The position numbers were made by a program, and so were the translations under genes. The notes beneath the pieces were generated by a model. That model made no database searches and was not told the origin of the DNA. It saw only the letters and a list, made by a program, of their open reading frames with translations. A stretch of 54,276 nt of DNA from Acidobacteriota bacterium (GTDB lineage: Bacteria > Acidobacteriota > Terriglobia > Bryobacterales > Bryobacteraceae). This document shows, in pieces, positions 41,002-50,514 of the stretch; position 1 is the stretch's first letter; each line of letters starts with the position of its first letter. The stretch lies in assembly GCA_018268835.1 (NCBI GenBank), contig JAFDVU010000027.1, positions 1 to 54,276 of the forward strand, written 5' to 3'.

Positions 41002-43119
41002 GTGTCTCGATCGGTTTCTGGTTGCCTGGTCTGGTTTGCGCTGGCGTTGCCTGCCGCGGCTCAAGTCACCGCCGGTGGCGGTGCGCTCACGATGGCGGTA
41101 GACCCCGCGGGAGGGTACGGCCTGAAGGTGCCCGCGCTCGCCTGGGAGTTCCACGGCGATATCGGAGCCCCGCTGGCCAATCTGACACTCAATACCGGAG
41201 TGGATGGGGCGGGCGCCTACCAGGAAATCGCCTTCGACTTCACCACCGACGCCCCGCGCCACGCCGCGATGCGCGCGTACACCGGACGCCCCGCCGTGCT
41301 GTTCCTGGCGCAGGCGCCCGCGGGCGCGCCGAATACCTTCACCTTCCCGGCATGGTCGCAGTATCCCGGTAAGTTGAACCATGTGACTTACTCGGGCATC
41401 TTCGCGCCGCCTTCGTTCAGCGGCCTGGCGGAAGAAAGCCCGTGGGTATTCTTCGACGGCGCTTACAACACCTTCATTCTTTCGCCGGCGGCCAACTTCA
41501 TGACGGCGAGCACGCGCTGGGGCGCCCGGGGCGAGATGTCGGGCGGGATCTCCACGCAGATCGCCGGCCTGCCCGCCGGCTTCGAACATCGCACCCTGCT
41601 GGTGGCCGGGCCGGGAATCAACCGCACATTCGACGCGTGGGGGCAGACCCTGACCGCGCTGGCCGGCAAAACCCGTCCGGCCAACGATGCCGACGCGACC
41701 CTGAACCAGGTCGGCTATTGGACCGACAATGGCGCCACGTATTATTACCAGACCGCGCCATCGATGACCTACGAGCAGACCCTCGAAGCGGTGAGCGCGG
41801 ACTTCGCCCGCATGGGGATCGGGCTGGGCTACGTTCAACTCGATAGCTGGTTCTACCCCAAAGGCGCCGGCGCCTCCTGGAGCAGCAACGGGCAGGGTAT
41901 CTACGAGTACGTGGCCGCGAACCCGCCGTTCACAGACGGGTTGGGCGGCTTCCAGCGGCAACTGGGCCTGCCCCTGGTCACGCACGCCCGCTGGATCGAT
42001 ACGTCCAGCCCCTACCGGCAAAGCTATCGGATGTCCGGCAACGTGGTGGTGGATCCCGCATATTGGGATGCGACCGCCGGTTACCTGGCGAACTCCGGGG
42101 TCGCCGCTTACGAGCAGGACTGGCTGGCGGACAAGGCGCAGACCGACTTCAACCTGACCGACGGCGCGCAGTTTCTCGACAACATGGCCGCGTCCATGGC
42201 GCGGCGCGGGCTGACCATGCAGTACTGCATGGCGTCGCCGCGGCACTTCATGCAAGGCTCGCGCTACAGCAACCTCACCACCATCCGCACCAGCGCGGAC
42301 CGGCTGGGGCGCTCCCGCTGGAACGACTTTCTGTACACCTCGCGGCTGGCCGGCGCGCTCGGCATGTGGCCGTTCACCGACAACTTCCGCAGTACCGAAA
42401 CCACCCACCTGCTCATCGCGACGCTGTCGGCGGGTCCGGTGGGGTTGGGCGACGCCCTGGGCACGATCAACGCGGCCAATGTGCTGCGCGCCGCGCGCAC
42501 GGACGGGGTCATCGTGAAGCCGGACGTGCCGCTGACTCCCATCGACGCCAGCTATGTGAACATGGCGCAGGGCGTCGATACGCCGCAGTTCGACGCGACC
42601 TACTCGGATTTCGGCGCGCTGCGCACCTGGTACGTCTTCGGTTACACCCAGGGGAACAACGCGACGGCGACGGTGCGTCCGGCGGACTTCGGCGCCTCCG
42701 GCAGCGTCTACCTGTACGATTACTTCGCGGGCACCGGCCGCCTGGTGCACGCGGGCGATACGGTGAATGCGGCCGTGAGCGGAGACGCGCTGTACTGGAT
42801 TGCCGCCCCGGTGGGCCCTTCGGGGATGGCCGTGCTCGGCGACCTGGACCAGTTCGTCAGCATGGGGAAAAAGCGCGTGACCGCCGTGACCGACGACGGC
42901 CGCGTGCGCCTGACGGTCGCGTTCGCCGGCGGTGAAGCGGCGCGCACGATCCAGGGCTACGCGCCCGTGCCGCCGCTGGCGCAGGCTGTGGAAGGCGCCG
43001 TCGCCGGCATGTCCTGGGACAAGGCCACGCAGCGCTTCTCGGTCGCGCTCACGCCGGCAGCCTCCGGGACCGCGACGGTGGAACTCCGCCGGCCCCGCCC
43101 GCGTTCCCGCTTTCAGTAA
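41002..43119 (+). CDS. Exported glycoside-hydrolase-like protein (alpha-galactosidase/GH36-like barrel)
   Basis: A 705-residue exported protein. The signal peptide is GCLVWFALALPAAAQ. An N-terminal beta-sandwich (about 20-210) precedes a TIM-barrel-like region with MGIGLGYVQLDSWFYPKG (about 270), LPLVTHARWID and GVAAYEQDWLADKA (about 370), in which the Asp residues are candidate nucleophile and acid by analogy with GH27/GH36/GH31 enzymes. A C-terminal beta domain ends it. It is not a clear match to one family, so the name is tentative. The start is GTG 41002 with AAGAGGG 8 bases upstream; an ATG at 40609 in the same frame lies antisense to the peptidase and is rejected. It is convergent with the HExxH gene 6 bases away. 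Confidence 0.68.
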   Translation: MSRSVSGCLVWFALALPAAAQVTAGGGALTMAVDPAGGYGLKVPALAWEFHGDIGAPLANLTLNTGVDGAGAYQEIAFDFTTDAPRHAAMRAYTGRPAVLFLAQAPAGAPNTFTFPAWSQYPGKLNHVTYSGIFAPPSFSGLAEESPWVFFDGAYNTFILSPAANFMTASTRWGARGEMSGGISTQIAGLPAGFEHRTLLVAGPGINRTFDAWGQTLTALAGKTRPANDADATLNQVGYWTDNGATYYYQTAPSMTYEQTLEAVSADFARMGIGLGYVQLDSWFYPKGAGASWSSNGQGIYEYVAANPPFTDGLGGFQRQLGLPLVTHARWIDTSSPYRQSYRMSGNVVVDPAYWDATAGYLANSGVAAYEQDWLADKAQTDFNLTDGAQFLDNMAASMARRGLTMQYCMASPRHFMQGSRYSNLTTIRTSADRLGRSRWNDFLYTSRLAGALGMWPFTDNFRSTETTHLLIATLSAGPVGLGDALGTINAANVLRAARTDGVIVKPDVPLTPIDASYVNMAQGVDTPQFDATYSDFGALRTWYVFGYTQGNNATATVRPADFGASGSVYLYDYFAGTGRLVHAGDTVNAAVSGDALYWIAAPVGPSGMAVLGDLDQFVSMGKKRVTAVTDDGRVRLTVAFAGGEAARTIQGYAPVPPLAQAVEGAVAGMSWDKATQRFSVALTPAASGTATVELRRPRPRSRFQ

Positions 43120-43125
43120 CCGGAG

Positions 43126-43929
43126 CTAATCGGGCGGGGAAGAGGGCGGCGATTCCAGGAAGACGAACTGGCTCACGGGCGCACCGGATTTCAGGGCGGC
43201 GAGACCCTCTTCGATGGCGGCGGTCAGGTCCACGCGGGCTGGAGCGAGCAGCTTCTGCATGGCCCAGTATTTGCCTGTGGCGAGGTCGCGCCTGAGGATC
43301 AGTAACTGGAGTTCGTAGCCGGCGATTTCCTGGCGGCGCTCCAGTTGCTCAGCGGTGAGCCGTGCGATTTCGGAACCGCTCAGGCCCTGGGTCGGGTCGT
43401 ACCAGACGTGGAGTGCCTCGTGGGCCAGGATGGCCTTCGCCTGCAGGACCGCCGCGCGATACAGGCCCTTGGCGCACAGCGACTCGATGAACGCGACGTC
43501 GGGCGATTCGCGGATCACGTAGATCGGGAAGCGGTGCTCGATCACGAACGAAGGGACCCGCCGCGACATCAGGAATTCGCACTGGGCGGGCGATATCAGC
43601 GGTTGGAGCCCGCGATGGGAGTCTGCCAGGACGATATCGCCGATACTGAGCGTGTAGCCGCGGGGAAGACGAGGCAGGGTCGGGATTTCCTTTACAAGCT
43701 CCCTGACGCCGTCTTTGATCCAGCCCGGCAGCCGCTCGCCCGTCGTGCCGGCGTTCTTCAACCTCGCGCCGCTATCGCCCTCGCCGGGGGCGGACACCGC
43801 GCCCGGCACCGCCAGCATCAGGAAGACCAGAATGCCCGCGGTTTGTTTCGGGCGGTTCGCGGACCCGATCGTGTCCACGGACAGACCACCCGCCACAACG
43901 AGCATCCCACCCGCCCGCAGCGAACGCAA
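43126..43929 (-). CDS. Exported hypothetical protein with HExxH zinc-peptidase-like motif
   Basis: A 267-residue protein with a hydrophobic N-terminal segment (TAGILVFLMLAVPGAVSA, about 30-47) likely to be a signal peptide, and a compact domain (about 68-240). It contains ILAHEALHVWYDP with His170, Glu171 and His174, the zinc-binding HExxH of gluzincin peptidases, and a helix after it rich in Glu (AEQLERRQEIAGYELQLLIL) that could hold the third ligand. It does not match a family I know. The start is uncertain: ATG 43929 is used, while an in-frame GTG near 43878 would place the signal peptide closer to the N-terminus. It lies convergent with the glycosidase and 94 bases from the alpha/beta hydrolase gene. 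Confidence 0.6.
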   Translation of the reverse strand: MRSLRAGGMLVVAGGLSVDTIGSANRPKQTAGILVFLMLAVPGAVSAPGEGDSGARLKNAGTTGERLPGWIKDGVRELVKEIPTLPRLPRGYTLSIGDIVLADSHRGLQPLISPAQCEFLMSRRVPSFVIEHRFPIYVIRESPDVAFIESLCAKGLYRAAVLQAKAILAHEALHVWYDPTQGLSGSEIARLTAEQLERRQEIAGYELQLLILRRDLATGKYWAMQKLLAPARVDLTAAIEEGLAALKSGAPVSQFVFLESPPSSPPD

Positions 43930-44023
43930 TGGGCGAATCGTGCCGCGCCGCGGAGCCAGAACCCGCCGGGCTCGGATTGCGAATCCCCCCGGTACCGGCG
44001 TGACCGCCTGCCCGGAGTCCGCG

Positions 44024-44860
44024 TCAGTGCAGCATGCGCAGATAAGCCGGCAGGCTGTGAAGCTGGTCCACGTGGTCCGGCGCGGAGTTGCCGGCGAACC
44101 CCATGATGAGCAGCCGTCCGGCGCGCGCTTCGCTGAGCTGCTGCGTGCCCATCGGTCCCCACTTGAGGACGGCGCGCGGATGCAGGTGCAGTTCGCGCGC
44201 CAGGTAGTCGGCGGTCTCGGTCGTGCTGGCGTAGGTGCCGGGGAAGATTTCGGTGTGGGTGACGATGGCGGCCTTACGCCGCGCGATGGCGTCCTTGAAA
44301 AACTGGATCCAGATCTCCAGGTTGTTCCCGTCGAGCGTCGATTCCTCGGGCCCGGGACGGCCGCTTTCGTAATCCGTGTGCACCCCGTCGATCAACAGGA
44401 TGGCGCTGGTGCGCGCGTAAGCCGCGGGCGAGCGCAGGATCTGCCGGACCGCACCGCAGCCGGCGCTCCATCCGCCCAGGATCACGCGCGGGAAGCGCAG
44501 GTGCGCCTTCCGCTCGGCTTCTCTCAGCAGGGCGGGGAAGCGCGCCGGGTCGGTGAACAGGCGCGTGTAGGTGCCGCTTCCGTTTCCAGCCTGCACCGTG
44601 ACTACCGCCATGCGATTGCGCGCGGCGGCGACTTCGGGCAGCCACGTCCCGCCGTGGAAGAAAAACAGCAGCGTCGTGGGGCGGGTGTGCGCCGGGATGA
44701 ACAGCGTGCCGAGTTCGAGCGGCTCGCGCTTTCCCGGCGGGGTCTGTTCCTTGATGCGCAGGTGGGCACGGGTGTGCTCCACCATGGGGGAGGGGTTCTG
44801 CGCCTGCTGCGCGCGCGCCGCGGCTGCCAAAAGCGCGCACGCAATCAGCGAACGAAGCAT
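44024..44860 (-). CDS. Exported alpha/beta hydrolase
   Basis: A 278-residue protein with a signal peptide (MLRSLIACALLAAAARAQQ) and an alpha/beta-hydrolase fold. The oxyanion strand TLLFFFHGGTW (about 63-73) is followed by the nucleophile elbow GGWSAGCG with Ser132, an acidic candidate in ILLIDGVHTDYESG, and a His near the end in NSAPDHVDQLH. It may be an esterase or acyl-peptide hydrolase; the substrate is unknown. The open frame extends upstream to 45799 through the permease gene, but the ATG at 44860 is followed at once by the signal peptide. It lies 5 bases after the permease stop, so the two are probably co-transcribed. Confidence 0.82.
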   Translation of the reverse strand: MLRSLIACALLAAAARAQQAQNPSPMVEHTRAHLRIKEQTPPGKREPLELGTLFIPAHTRPTTLLFFFHGGTWLPEVAAARNRMAVVTVQAGNGSGTYTRLFTDPARFPALLREAERKAHLRFPRVILGGWSAGCGAVRQILRSPAAYARTSAILLIDGVHTDYESGRPGPEESTLDGNNLEIWIQFFKDAIARRKAAIVTHTEIFPGTYASTTETADYLARELHLHPRAVLKWGPMGTQQLSEARAGRLLIMGFAGNSAPDHVDQLHSLPAYLRMLH

Positions 44861-44865
44861 GGCCG

Positions 44866-46470
44866 CTAGCGTTTGGCCACCGGCTCGCCGCCGGACATCG
44901 TCCGCAGGCGGCTGTTCTTGATGCCGTAGCCGAAGTAGATGCAGAGCCCGATGATGAGCCACACGATGAGCCGCATCCAGTTGATCCACCCCAGCTTGTA
45001 CATCATGTACCCGTTGAAGCAGATGCCCAGGATCGGCACCAGCGGCACCAGCGGCGTGCGGAAGGGACGCGGCTGATTCGGATTGGTGTGGCGCAGAACC
45101 ATGATGGCGCAGCAGACGATCACGAAAGCGAGCAGCGTGCCGATGTTCACCATCTTGCCGATGTCGTCGATCGGGGTGACGCTGCCCACCACGGCGGCGA
45201 TCACTCCCACCAGGATCGTGTTCTTCCACGGGGTGCGGTATTTCGAGTGGATCGCCGCGAAAAAGCGCCGCGGCAGCAGTCCATCGTTGGCCATCGAGTA
45301 GAGCACGCGGGTCTGGCCCAGCAGCATGACCAGCATCACGCTGGTCAGCCCGGCCAGCGCGCCGAGCGTGATAATGTCGCTGGCCACGGTGAGCCCGCGG
45401 TCGGAGAAGGCGCGCGCGATGGGCGCTTCGATGTTGATCTCCTGCCACGGCACCATGCCGGTGAGCACCATCGCGACCAGGATGTAGAGCACGGTGCAGA
45501 CGCACAGCGAGGTGATGATGCCGATCGGCAGGTCGCGCTGCGGGTTCCTGGCCTCCTGCGCCGTGGTGGAGACCGCGTCGAACCCGATATACGCGAAAAA
45601 GATGTAGGCCGCCCCCGCGCCGATGCCGGACATTCCGTAGGGAGCGAACGTGTGCCAGTCGTGGCCCCAGTTGGACGTGTTCACGTAGCGCAATCCCATG
45701 ACCACCACGAAAAGCACCACCGAAACCTTGATCACCACGATGGTGGCGTTGAAGCCCGCGCTCTCCTTGATCCCGACCACCAGAATCGCGGTGATGCACA
45801 GCGCGATCAGGAACGCCGGCAGGTTGAAGCCGATCGAAATACCGCCGATCGAAGGCGCGTCCAGCAGTTGCTTGGCGCGCTGGATCAGCTCCGGCGACTG
45901 CGCGCTCATGATCTCGGTCACCTTGTTGAGGAACGCCTGCGTGCCCGGCACCAGGGAGCCGTCCGATGCCTGCGCCATCTGCCGCGCGATGATGTTCTCC
46001 GCCGTCTTCAGCCCGGTCCAGTAGTCATACGCCAGCCACAGCGGCATCTTGACGCCGAAGATGTTCAACAGTTCGATGAAGTGGTTGGACCAGCCCGAGG
46101 ACACGGTGCTCGCGCCCATGGCGTACTCCAGCGTGAGGTCCCAGCCGATGATCCAGGCGAACAGTTCGCCCAGCGTGGCGTACGCGTAGGTGTACGCGCT
46201 CCCGGCAAGCGGGATCATCGCGGCAAACTCCGCGTAGCACAGGCCGGCAAACGCGCAGCCCAGGCCGGAAAGCACGAATGAGAGCATCAGCCCGGGTCCG
46301 GCGTAGTGCGCGCCGAGTCCCGAAAGCACGAAGATGCCGGCGCCGATGATGGCTCCTACCCCTAGTGCCGTCAATTGAAAGGGGCCGAGTGTCCGCTTGA
46401 GGCTGTGTTCCCCGGTCTCCTGCGACTCGCGGATCATCTGCTCCATCGGCTTCGTCTGAAAAAGGCTCAT
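44866..46470 (-). CDS. APC-superfamily amino acid permease (cationic amino acid transporter type)
   Basis: A 534-residue inner-membrane protein with about 12-14 transmembrane helices. The first helix pair has the APC signature ALGVGAIIGAGIFVLSGL, followed by LCYAEFAAMIPLAGSAYTYA and IIGWDLTLEYAMG, the pattern of the YfnA/CAT subfamily, which imports amino acids with protons. An enlarged loop lies after the fourth helix (about 150-200, NIIARQMAQASDGSLVPG). The length and order are normal for the subfamily. The start ATG 46470 follows GGAA-rich sequence. The alpha/beta hydrolase gene follows 5 bases downstream. Confidence 0.92.
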   Translation of the reverse strand: MSLFQTKPMEQMIRESQETGEHSLKRTLGPFQLTALGVGAIIGAGIFVLSGLGAHYAGPGLMLSFVLSGLGCAFAGLCYAEFAAMIPLAGSAYTYAYATLGELFAWIIGWDLTLEYAMGASTVSSGWSNHFIELLNIFGVKMPLWLAYDYWTGLKTAENIIARQMAQASDGSLVPGTQAFLNKVTEIMSAQSPELIQRAKQLLDAPSIGGISIGFNLPAFLIALCITAILVVGIKESAGFNATIVVIKVSVVLFVVVMGLRYVNTSNWGHDWHTFAPYGMSGIGAGAAYIFFAYIGFDAVSTTAQEARNPQRDLPIGIITSLCVCTVLYILVAMVLTGMVPWQEINIEAPIARAFSDRGLTVASDIITLGALAGLTSVMLVMLLGQTRVLYSMANDGLLPRRFFAAIHSKYRTPWKNTILVGVIAAVVGSVTPIDDIGKMVNIGTLLAFVIVCCAIMVLRHTNPNQPRPFRTPLVPLVPILGICFNGYMMYKLGWINWMRLIVWLIIGLCIYFGYGIKNSRLRTMSGGEPVAKR

Positions 46471-46556
46471 TTTGTTCGGATTCCTTCAGGTGTAGCGCAA
46501 CGAGGCTGAGGCTAAAGATAACATAACCGGCGGGCGGTCTGGAACCGCGTTGCGTT

Positions 46557-47207
46557 TCACGCGTGCTCTCGCGCGGACCGCGCCAGGGCGGTCCATTCCT
46601 CCATGCGGAGCCGCAGCGAGCGGGCCGTGGCGGCTTCGGGAAAAAGTCCGCCGATGACGGCCACGGAATCGGCGCCCGCCGCCAGGACTTCGGCCGCGTT
46701 GCCCAGCGTGATGCCGCCGATGGCGACCAGCGGCTTTTCGATCAACCCGCGGCAGCGGCGCAGCTCGGCCACGCCGACGACGGGGTCGGGATTTTCCTTG
46801 GACGCGGTGGCGAAGATCGGGCCCAGCGCGACGTAATCCACCGGTTCTCCTCCGGCGGCGGCCAGTTGCGCGGAGTTGTGGCTGGAGTAGCCCAGGATCG
46901 CGTCCGGGCCGGTGACGCGGCGCGCGTCGCGCGGAGCAAGATCGTCCTGCCCCAGGTGCAGGCCGGCTTCGAGCAGCAGGGCGAAATCGGCGCGGTCGTT
47001 GACGATCGGCAGGGCGCCCGCTTCGCGGCACAGCCGCGCCGTTTCCCGCGCCGAATCGAAGAACGCACGGGACCAGTGCCCCTTGCGCCGAATCTGCAGA
47101 ATTCCGGCGCCGCCTTCGAGCAGGCTCGCGGCGGCCGCGGCCAGGCCGATCCCGTGCCGCTCCAGGGTGTCCCAATCGAGGATCGGGTAAACGGCTGGGA
47201 CGATCAT
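46557..47207 (-). CDS. thiE: Thiamine-phosphate synthase ThiE
   Basis: A 216-residue TIM-barrel enzyme joining hydroxymethylpyrimidine diphosphate and thiazole phosphate to make thiamine phosphate. Conserved segments: ILQIRRKGHW (pyrophosphate-binding, the usual QLRxK), PIVNDRADFAL, LHLGQDDL, LGYSSHNSAQL, DYVALGPIFATASKEN and VAIGGI near the end. Length is normal. The ATG overlaps the stop of the peroxiredoxin gene (ATGA at 47204-47207), so the two are translationally coupled. No TPP riboswitch is recognised upstream, and the gene sits at the end of a three-gene overlapping set with an exported metallopeptidase and bcp, an unusual partnership for a vitamin gene. TenI-like paralogues have the same fold, but the motifs favour ThiE. 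Confidence 0.88.
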   Translation of the reverse strand: MIVPAVYPILDWDTLERHGIGLAAAAASLLEGGAGILQIRRKGHWSRAFFDSARETARLCREAGALPIVNDRADFALLLEAGLHLGQDDLAPRDARRVTGPDAILGYSSHNSAQLAAAGGEPVDYVALGPIFATASKENPDPVVGVAELRRCRGLIEKPLVAIGGITLGNAAEVLAAGADSVAVIGGLFPEAATARSLRLRMEEWTALARSAREHA

Positions 47208-47638
47208 CCCAACACCTCGGCGGGGTCCGGCATGCCGCGGCGCGCAAAACGGATCACGCCGTCGGGACCGATCCGGTACACCGTGCGCTTGACGATCAAT
47301 CCGTCGGCGTTGTACAACCTGGCGATGCGCCGTCCCTCGTCCACAATCAGCGGGAACGGGAATTTGTACTTCTCACGGAACCGGGTGTGCTTCGCCGCGC
47401 TCTGCGGATTTACCCCGTAGATGGCGGCGCCGCGCGCGCTCGCCTCATGCCAGCGGTCGCGGAACTGGCAGAGTTGCCTGGTGCAGCCGGGGGTATCGTC
47501 GCCCGGATAGAACACCAGCACCACGTCGCGTCCCCGCAGGGCGGAGAGCGTGACCGTGCGGCCGCTGTCGTCGGGCGCGGAAAAATCCGGCGCGGCGGTG
47601 CCGGGGGGAAGCGGGTCGGACCAGAGCCAGGAGAGCAT
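47204..47638 (-). CDS. bcp: Peroxiredoxin, BCP/PrxQ type
   Basis: A 144-residue thiol peroxidase. The peroxidatic Cys52 sits in FYPGDDTPGCTRQLC, and Cys57 five residues on is the resolving cysteine of the atypical two-cysteine BCP/PrxQ class. PDFSAPDDSGRTVTLS precedes it, as usual. The enzyme reduces hydrogen and organic peroxides using thioredoxin. It starts at ATG 47638, sharing one base with the stop of the metallopeptidase gene (TAATG), and its own stop overlaps the thiE start, so all three are probably one transcript. Length is slightly short but complete. Confidence 0.92.
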   Translation of the reverse strand: MLSWLWSDPLPPGTAAPDFSAPDDSGRTVTLSALRGRDVVLVFYPGDDTPGCTRQLCQFRDRWHEASARGAAIYGVNPQSAAKHTRFREKYKFPFPLIVDEGRRIARLYNADGLIVKRTVYRIGPDGVIRFARRGMPDPAEVLG

Positions 47639-50469
47639 TACGGTATTGTCACCTGCACGGCATTGCTCGCGCCATTGCCCGCGGCGAGGACTACCGGAAC
47701 GGTGCCGCTGACGCCGGCCGGGATGAGCACGTTCACCTGGTACAGCCCGAGAAAGCCGGGGGCGACTCCGCTATAGAGCACGTCCTCGGCCGAAGCCGGC
47801 GTGGCTCCGAAGAAAACCTGCGGTGTGAGAGCGGTCACCGTGTAGTTGCCGGACTGCCGCGTGGGACCGAGTCCGGTGGCATAGATCACCACCACCCCCG
47901 GCGCCGGCACGATCCCGAAAATGCCGGGACTCACCGCCACCACCGCAACGTCCATCGACGGCGCGGCTCCCGAGGGCAGCAGCGCCGCCACCGTCGCGGT
48001 GCCGGTCGCGGTACCGGCGGGAACGTAGAAGTTGATCTGGCTGCTGCTTGCGTAGAACACCTGTGCCGGCGCGCCATTCACCGTGACGCGGGCGGCCGGG
48101 TCGAGGTTGGCGCCGAAGATGGTGGCGATGCTGCCCGGCGCGACGCCCGCTGTGTAGGACGCGGCGTTGACCACCGCGGCGATCGACGGCGCCGCACTTC
48201 CGGAGTTGACCGTGAGCGCGATCGCCGGCGCCGCTTCTGCGGAGAGCCTCAGTTGCGCGCTCGCCGCGCCGGCCGGGTCCCAGTGGAAGACCGCCAGCCC
48301 CGCGGCGTCGGTCACGGCGGCCGCCGGACTCACACTGCCGCCGCTCGCCGCCGCCAGGATGCGGGCGCCGGGGTAGGGAAGATCGTTCCCGTCGCTGAGC
48401 CGCACCGTCACGCTCCCGGAGGAGCGATCCGCCACGGTGAGGCGAGCTACCGTCGCGTCGGCCACCTGCACACGCGCGCGCGCTGTTTCCCAGGCGCTGT
48501 CGGCGGGCGTCGCGGAGAATTCCTCGACCCCGCTCCTTACGCCAGTGAGCGTGAAACTCGTGCTCGCCGCGCCCTTGGGGATGACCACGCTCGCGGGCGC
48601 CTGCAAAACACCTTTGGGCGTGTCCAGCCGGATGGCGAGGTCGCTCGCCGCCGGCGCGGCCAGCGTGAGGGTCGCGGTGGTGCCGGCGCCGGCGAGCACG
48701 CCCGCAGCCGGATAGAGGCTGAGTTGGAGGCCGCGGTTGAGCGTGGTTTCCGCGCTGGCGTTGCCGTCGGCCGCCCGCGCGTAGAAATCGACGAACTGCT
48801 GGCGGTAGCTTTCCACCTGCTGCAGGTCCGACGCGGACACCTGCGAACCGGCCGGCACCACCAGGATGAAGCCGAAGCGGTAATGCCGCTGGGCCACGGT
48901 GGAATCCGGCGTACGCCGTCCTTCGGCCTGCACGATGTCATTGACCGTGACGTTCAGGCGGCTGCCGTTGAAGCTGATCCCGGTTAGCTGGTGCGACGTG
49001 GGTTGCACGGCCCTGGGGTCGTAGCCCGTGACCAGAAACGTATCGGGCACGTCCGAACCGGGGCGGAAGCCCATCAGATACTGGTCGAGCGGGGAGTAGT
49101 GCTGGGTAATCTGGGCGGTGGTGAAACGCGGCGATTGGCCGGCCCCGTTGTCGAGGATCTGCTCGCCTTCGTCGAGCGAGGCTTCGGAGTTGAACACAAA
49201 GCTCCAGTGCACGCCGCCGTAGCCGAGCATCGGCTTGGCCGTGGGGTCGTCCGGATCCGGGATACTGGCGTTGGCCAGGAAGAGGTGGCCGGCTTCGTGT
49301 CCCAGAATCGTGAGCGGCGTATCGTGCTGCGCGGCGCGGGAGCCGACATACGCGCTGGTATCCAGCGGATACTGCCGCAGAAATCCCATGTTCATCACGC
49401 TGCGCAAGCGCGAGGCGGAGCCGTATTGCGTGCCGTAGTCTTCGCGTGCCACTCCCCACCCGGAGCCGCTGGAGCGCACCGTGCTTTCGTAGGCGATGGT
49501 GCCGCCGCTCATCGCGGGAATGTCGGAGTTGTTGTAGACCACCAGGTAGTCGTACGCATCGTCGTGGTTCTGGTAGAAGCGCTGCGCGGCCAGCACGATA
49601 TCCACTTCCTGGGTGTTGCCGAAGCGCTCCACCATGGCGGAGGGGTACTCGGCGGGCGTCGCGGTGGCGAAGTCGATCACGTTGGTCGCGCCCCTGGCAA
49701 AGCCCGGCGCGATGCCCACGACCGCGCTGCCGGGCGTGGCGCCGGAGTACGTGAACGCGATGCGTCCATCGGGATACAGCGCCACCTGAAACGTCTGCGC
49801 CTGGCCGATGCCATACAACGTCCATTCCGGCACCGCCACCCAGCTCACCACGAAGGCGGATGCCCCCGAGTACGCGCGCACGCCGCCGGCGGTCTGCGAG
49901 GGGTCCAGATCGTCGAACAGGGGAGCGATGCGCGGCGGTCCCCCGGTGACTCGTCCGGTGAGGCGCGCGCTGGAGGCATACTCGGGCGCGGTGAACGTCA
50001 GGTTGCCGTCTGAGTTGATCCAGACCGTGTTGTAGGAGGCGCCGAAAAATGGGAAGGCGAAGGGCAGCGTCACCTGGCGCGCGTCGTCGTCCCCCAGGGC
50101 GACGAGCGGCGATCCCTGCGCGGCGGCGGTGGAATCCCAGGTGCCGGCGCTGACGGCGAAGCGATAGCTCGCGGCGCCGGCCGAAGCCGGCGTGAAGGTG
50201 AGGGTGGAGTGATCCAGGTTGAACTGGTTGAGCCTGGCCACCACGCCGCCGGAATCTTCGATGATCGCGATATTGCCGGTGTCGCGATCGTTCGGCGTTG
50301 CGGCGGGCGCGGCGAGCGCGGCGGCGCGCGCGCGGGCGGCGCGCACGCTCTGCCGGTGCAGGAAAACGCGCTCGGCGGGCGTCTCCCGGGTGGTGCCGCA
50401 ATCCTGCCCGCCGTGGCGCGCCGAAGCGGCGGCGCAAAAAATAAGAAGAAAGGACCCGAGACGACGCAT
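47638..50469 (-). CDS. Large exported HExxH metallopeptidase-like protein with Solibacter-type (TIGR03437-like) C-terminal domain
   Basis: A 943-residue exported protein. The signal peptide is MRRLGSFLLIFCAAASA. A beta-rich region (about 70-265) is followed by a peptidase-like domain with HEAGHLF (His391, Glu392, His395; HExxH). Ig-like/beta-sandwich repeats follow (about 555-730), then a C-terminal domain beginning AAVVNAASYTAGVAPGSIAT and ending with VPVVLAAGNGASNAVQVTIP, typical of the Solibacter C-terminal family TIGR03437. It is probably a secreted or surface protease. I chose ATG 50469 because it begins the signal peptide; ATGs at 50484 and 50499 are in frame upstream. Its stop overlaps bcp by one base. 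Substrate unknown. Confidence 0.78.
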   Translation of the reverse strand: MRRLGSFLLIFCAAASARHGGQDCGTTRETPAERVFLHRQSVRAARARAAALAAPAATPNDRDTGNIAIIEDSGGVVARLNQFNLDHSTLTFTPASAGAASYRFAVSAGTWDSTAAAQGSPLVALGDDDARQVTLPFAFPFFGASYNTVWINSDGNLTFTAPEYASSARLTGRVTGGPPRIAPLFDDLDPSQTAGGVRAYSGASAFVVSWVAVPEWTLYGIGQAQTFQVALYPDGRIAFTYSGATPGSAVVGIAPGFARGATNVIDFATATPAEYPSAMVERFGNTQEVDIVLAAQRFYQNHDDAYDYLVVYNNSDIPAMSGGTIAYESTVRSSGSGWGVAREDYGTQYGSASRLRSVMNMGFLRQYPLDTSAYVGSRAAQHDTPLTILGHEAGHLFLANASIPDPDDPTAKPMLGYGGVHWSFVFNSEASLDEGEQILDNGAGQSPRFTTAQITQHYSPLDQYLMGFRPGSDVPDTFLVTGYDPRAVQPTSHQLTGISFNGSRLNVTVNDIVQAEGRRTPDSTVAQRHYRFGFILVVPAGSQVSASDLQQVESYRQQFVDFYARAADGNASAETTLNRGLQLSLYPAAGVLAGAGTTATLTLAAPAASDLAIRLDTPKGVLQAPASVVIPKGAASTSFTLTGVRSGVEEFSATPADSAWETARARVQVADATVARLTVADRSSGSVTVRLSDGNDLPYPGARILAAASGGSVSPAAAVTDAAGLAVFHWDPAGAASAQLRLSAEAAPAIALTVNSGSAAPSIAAVVNAASYTAGVAPGSIATIFGANLDPAARVTVNGAPAQVFYASSSQINFYVPAGTATGTATVAALLPSGAAPSMDVAVVAVSPGIFGIVPAPGVVVIYATGLGPTRQSGNYTVTALTPQVFFGATPASAEDVLYSGVAPGFLGLYQVNVLIPAGVSGTVPVVLAAGNGASNAVQVTIP

Positions 50470-50514
50470 TGCCTGCGCCTTCATTCTCTCATGGCGCACG
50501 TCTCGCGGACGCGC

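Noticed and set aside
46471..46556. A TPP riboswitch near thiE
   Set aside because: This gap is downstream of thiE, and upstream of thiE the bcp gene overlaps directly, leaving no leader for a riboswitch.
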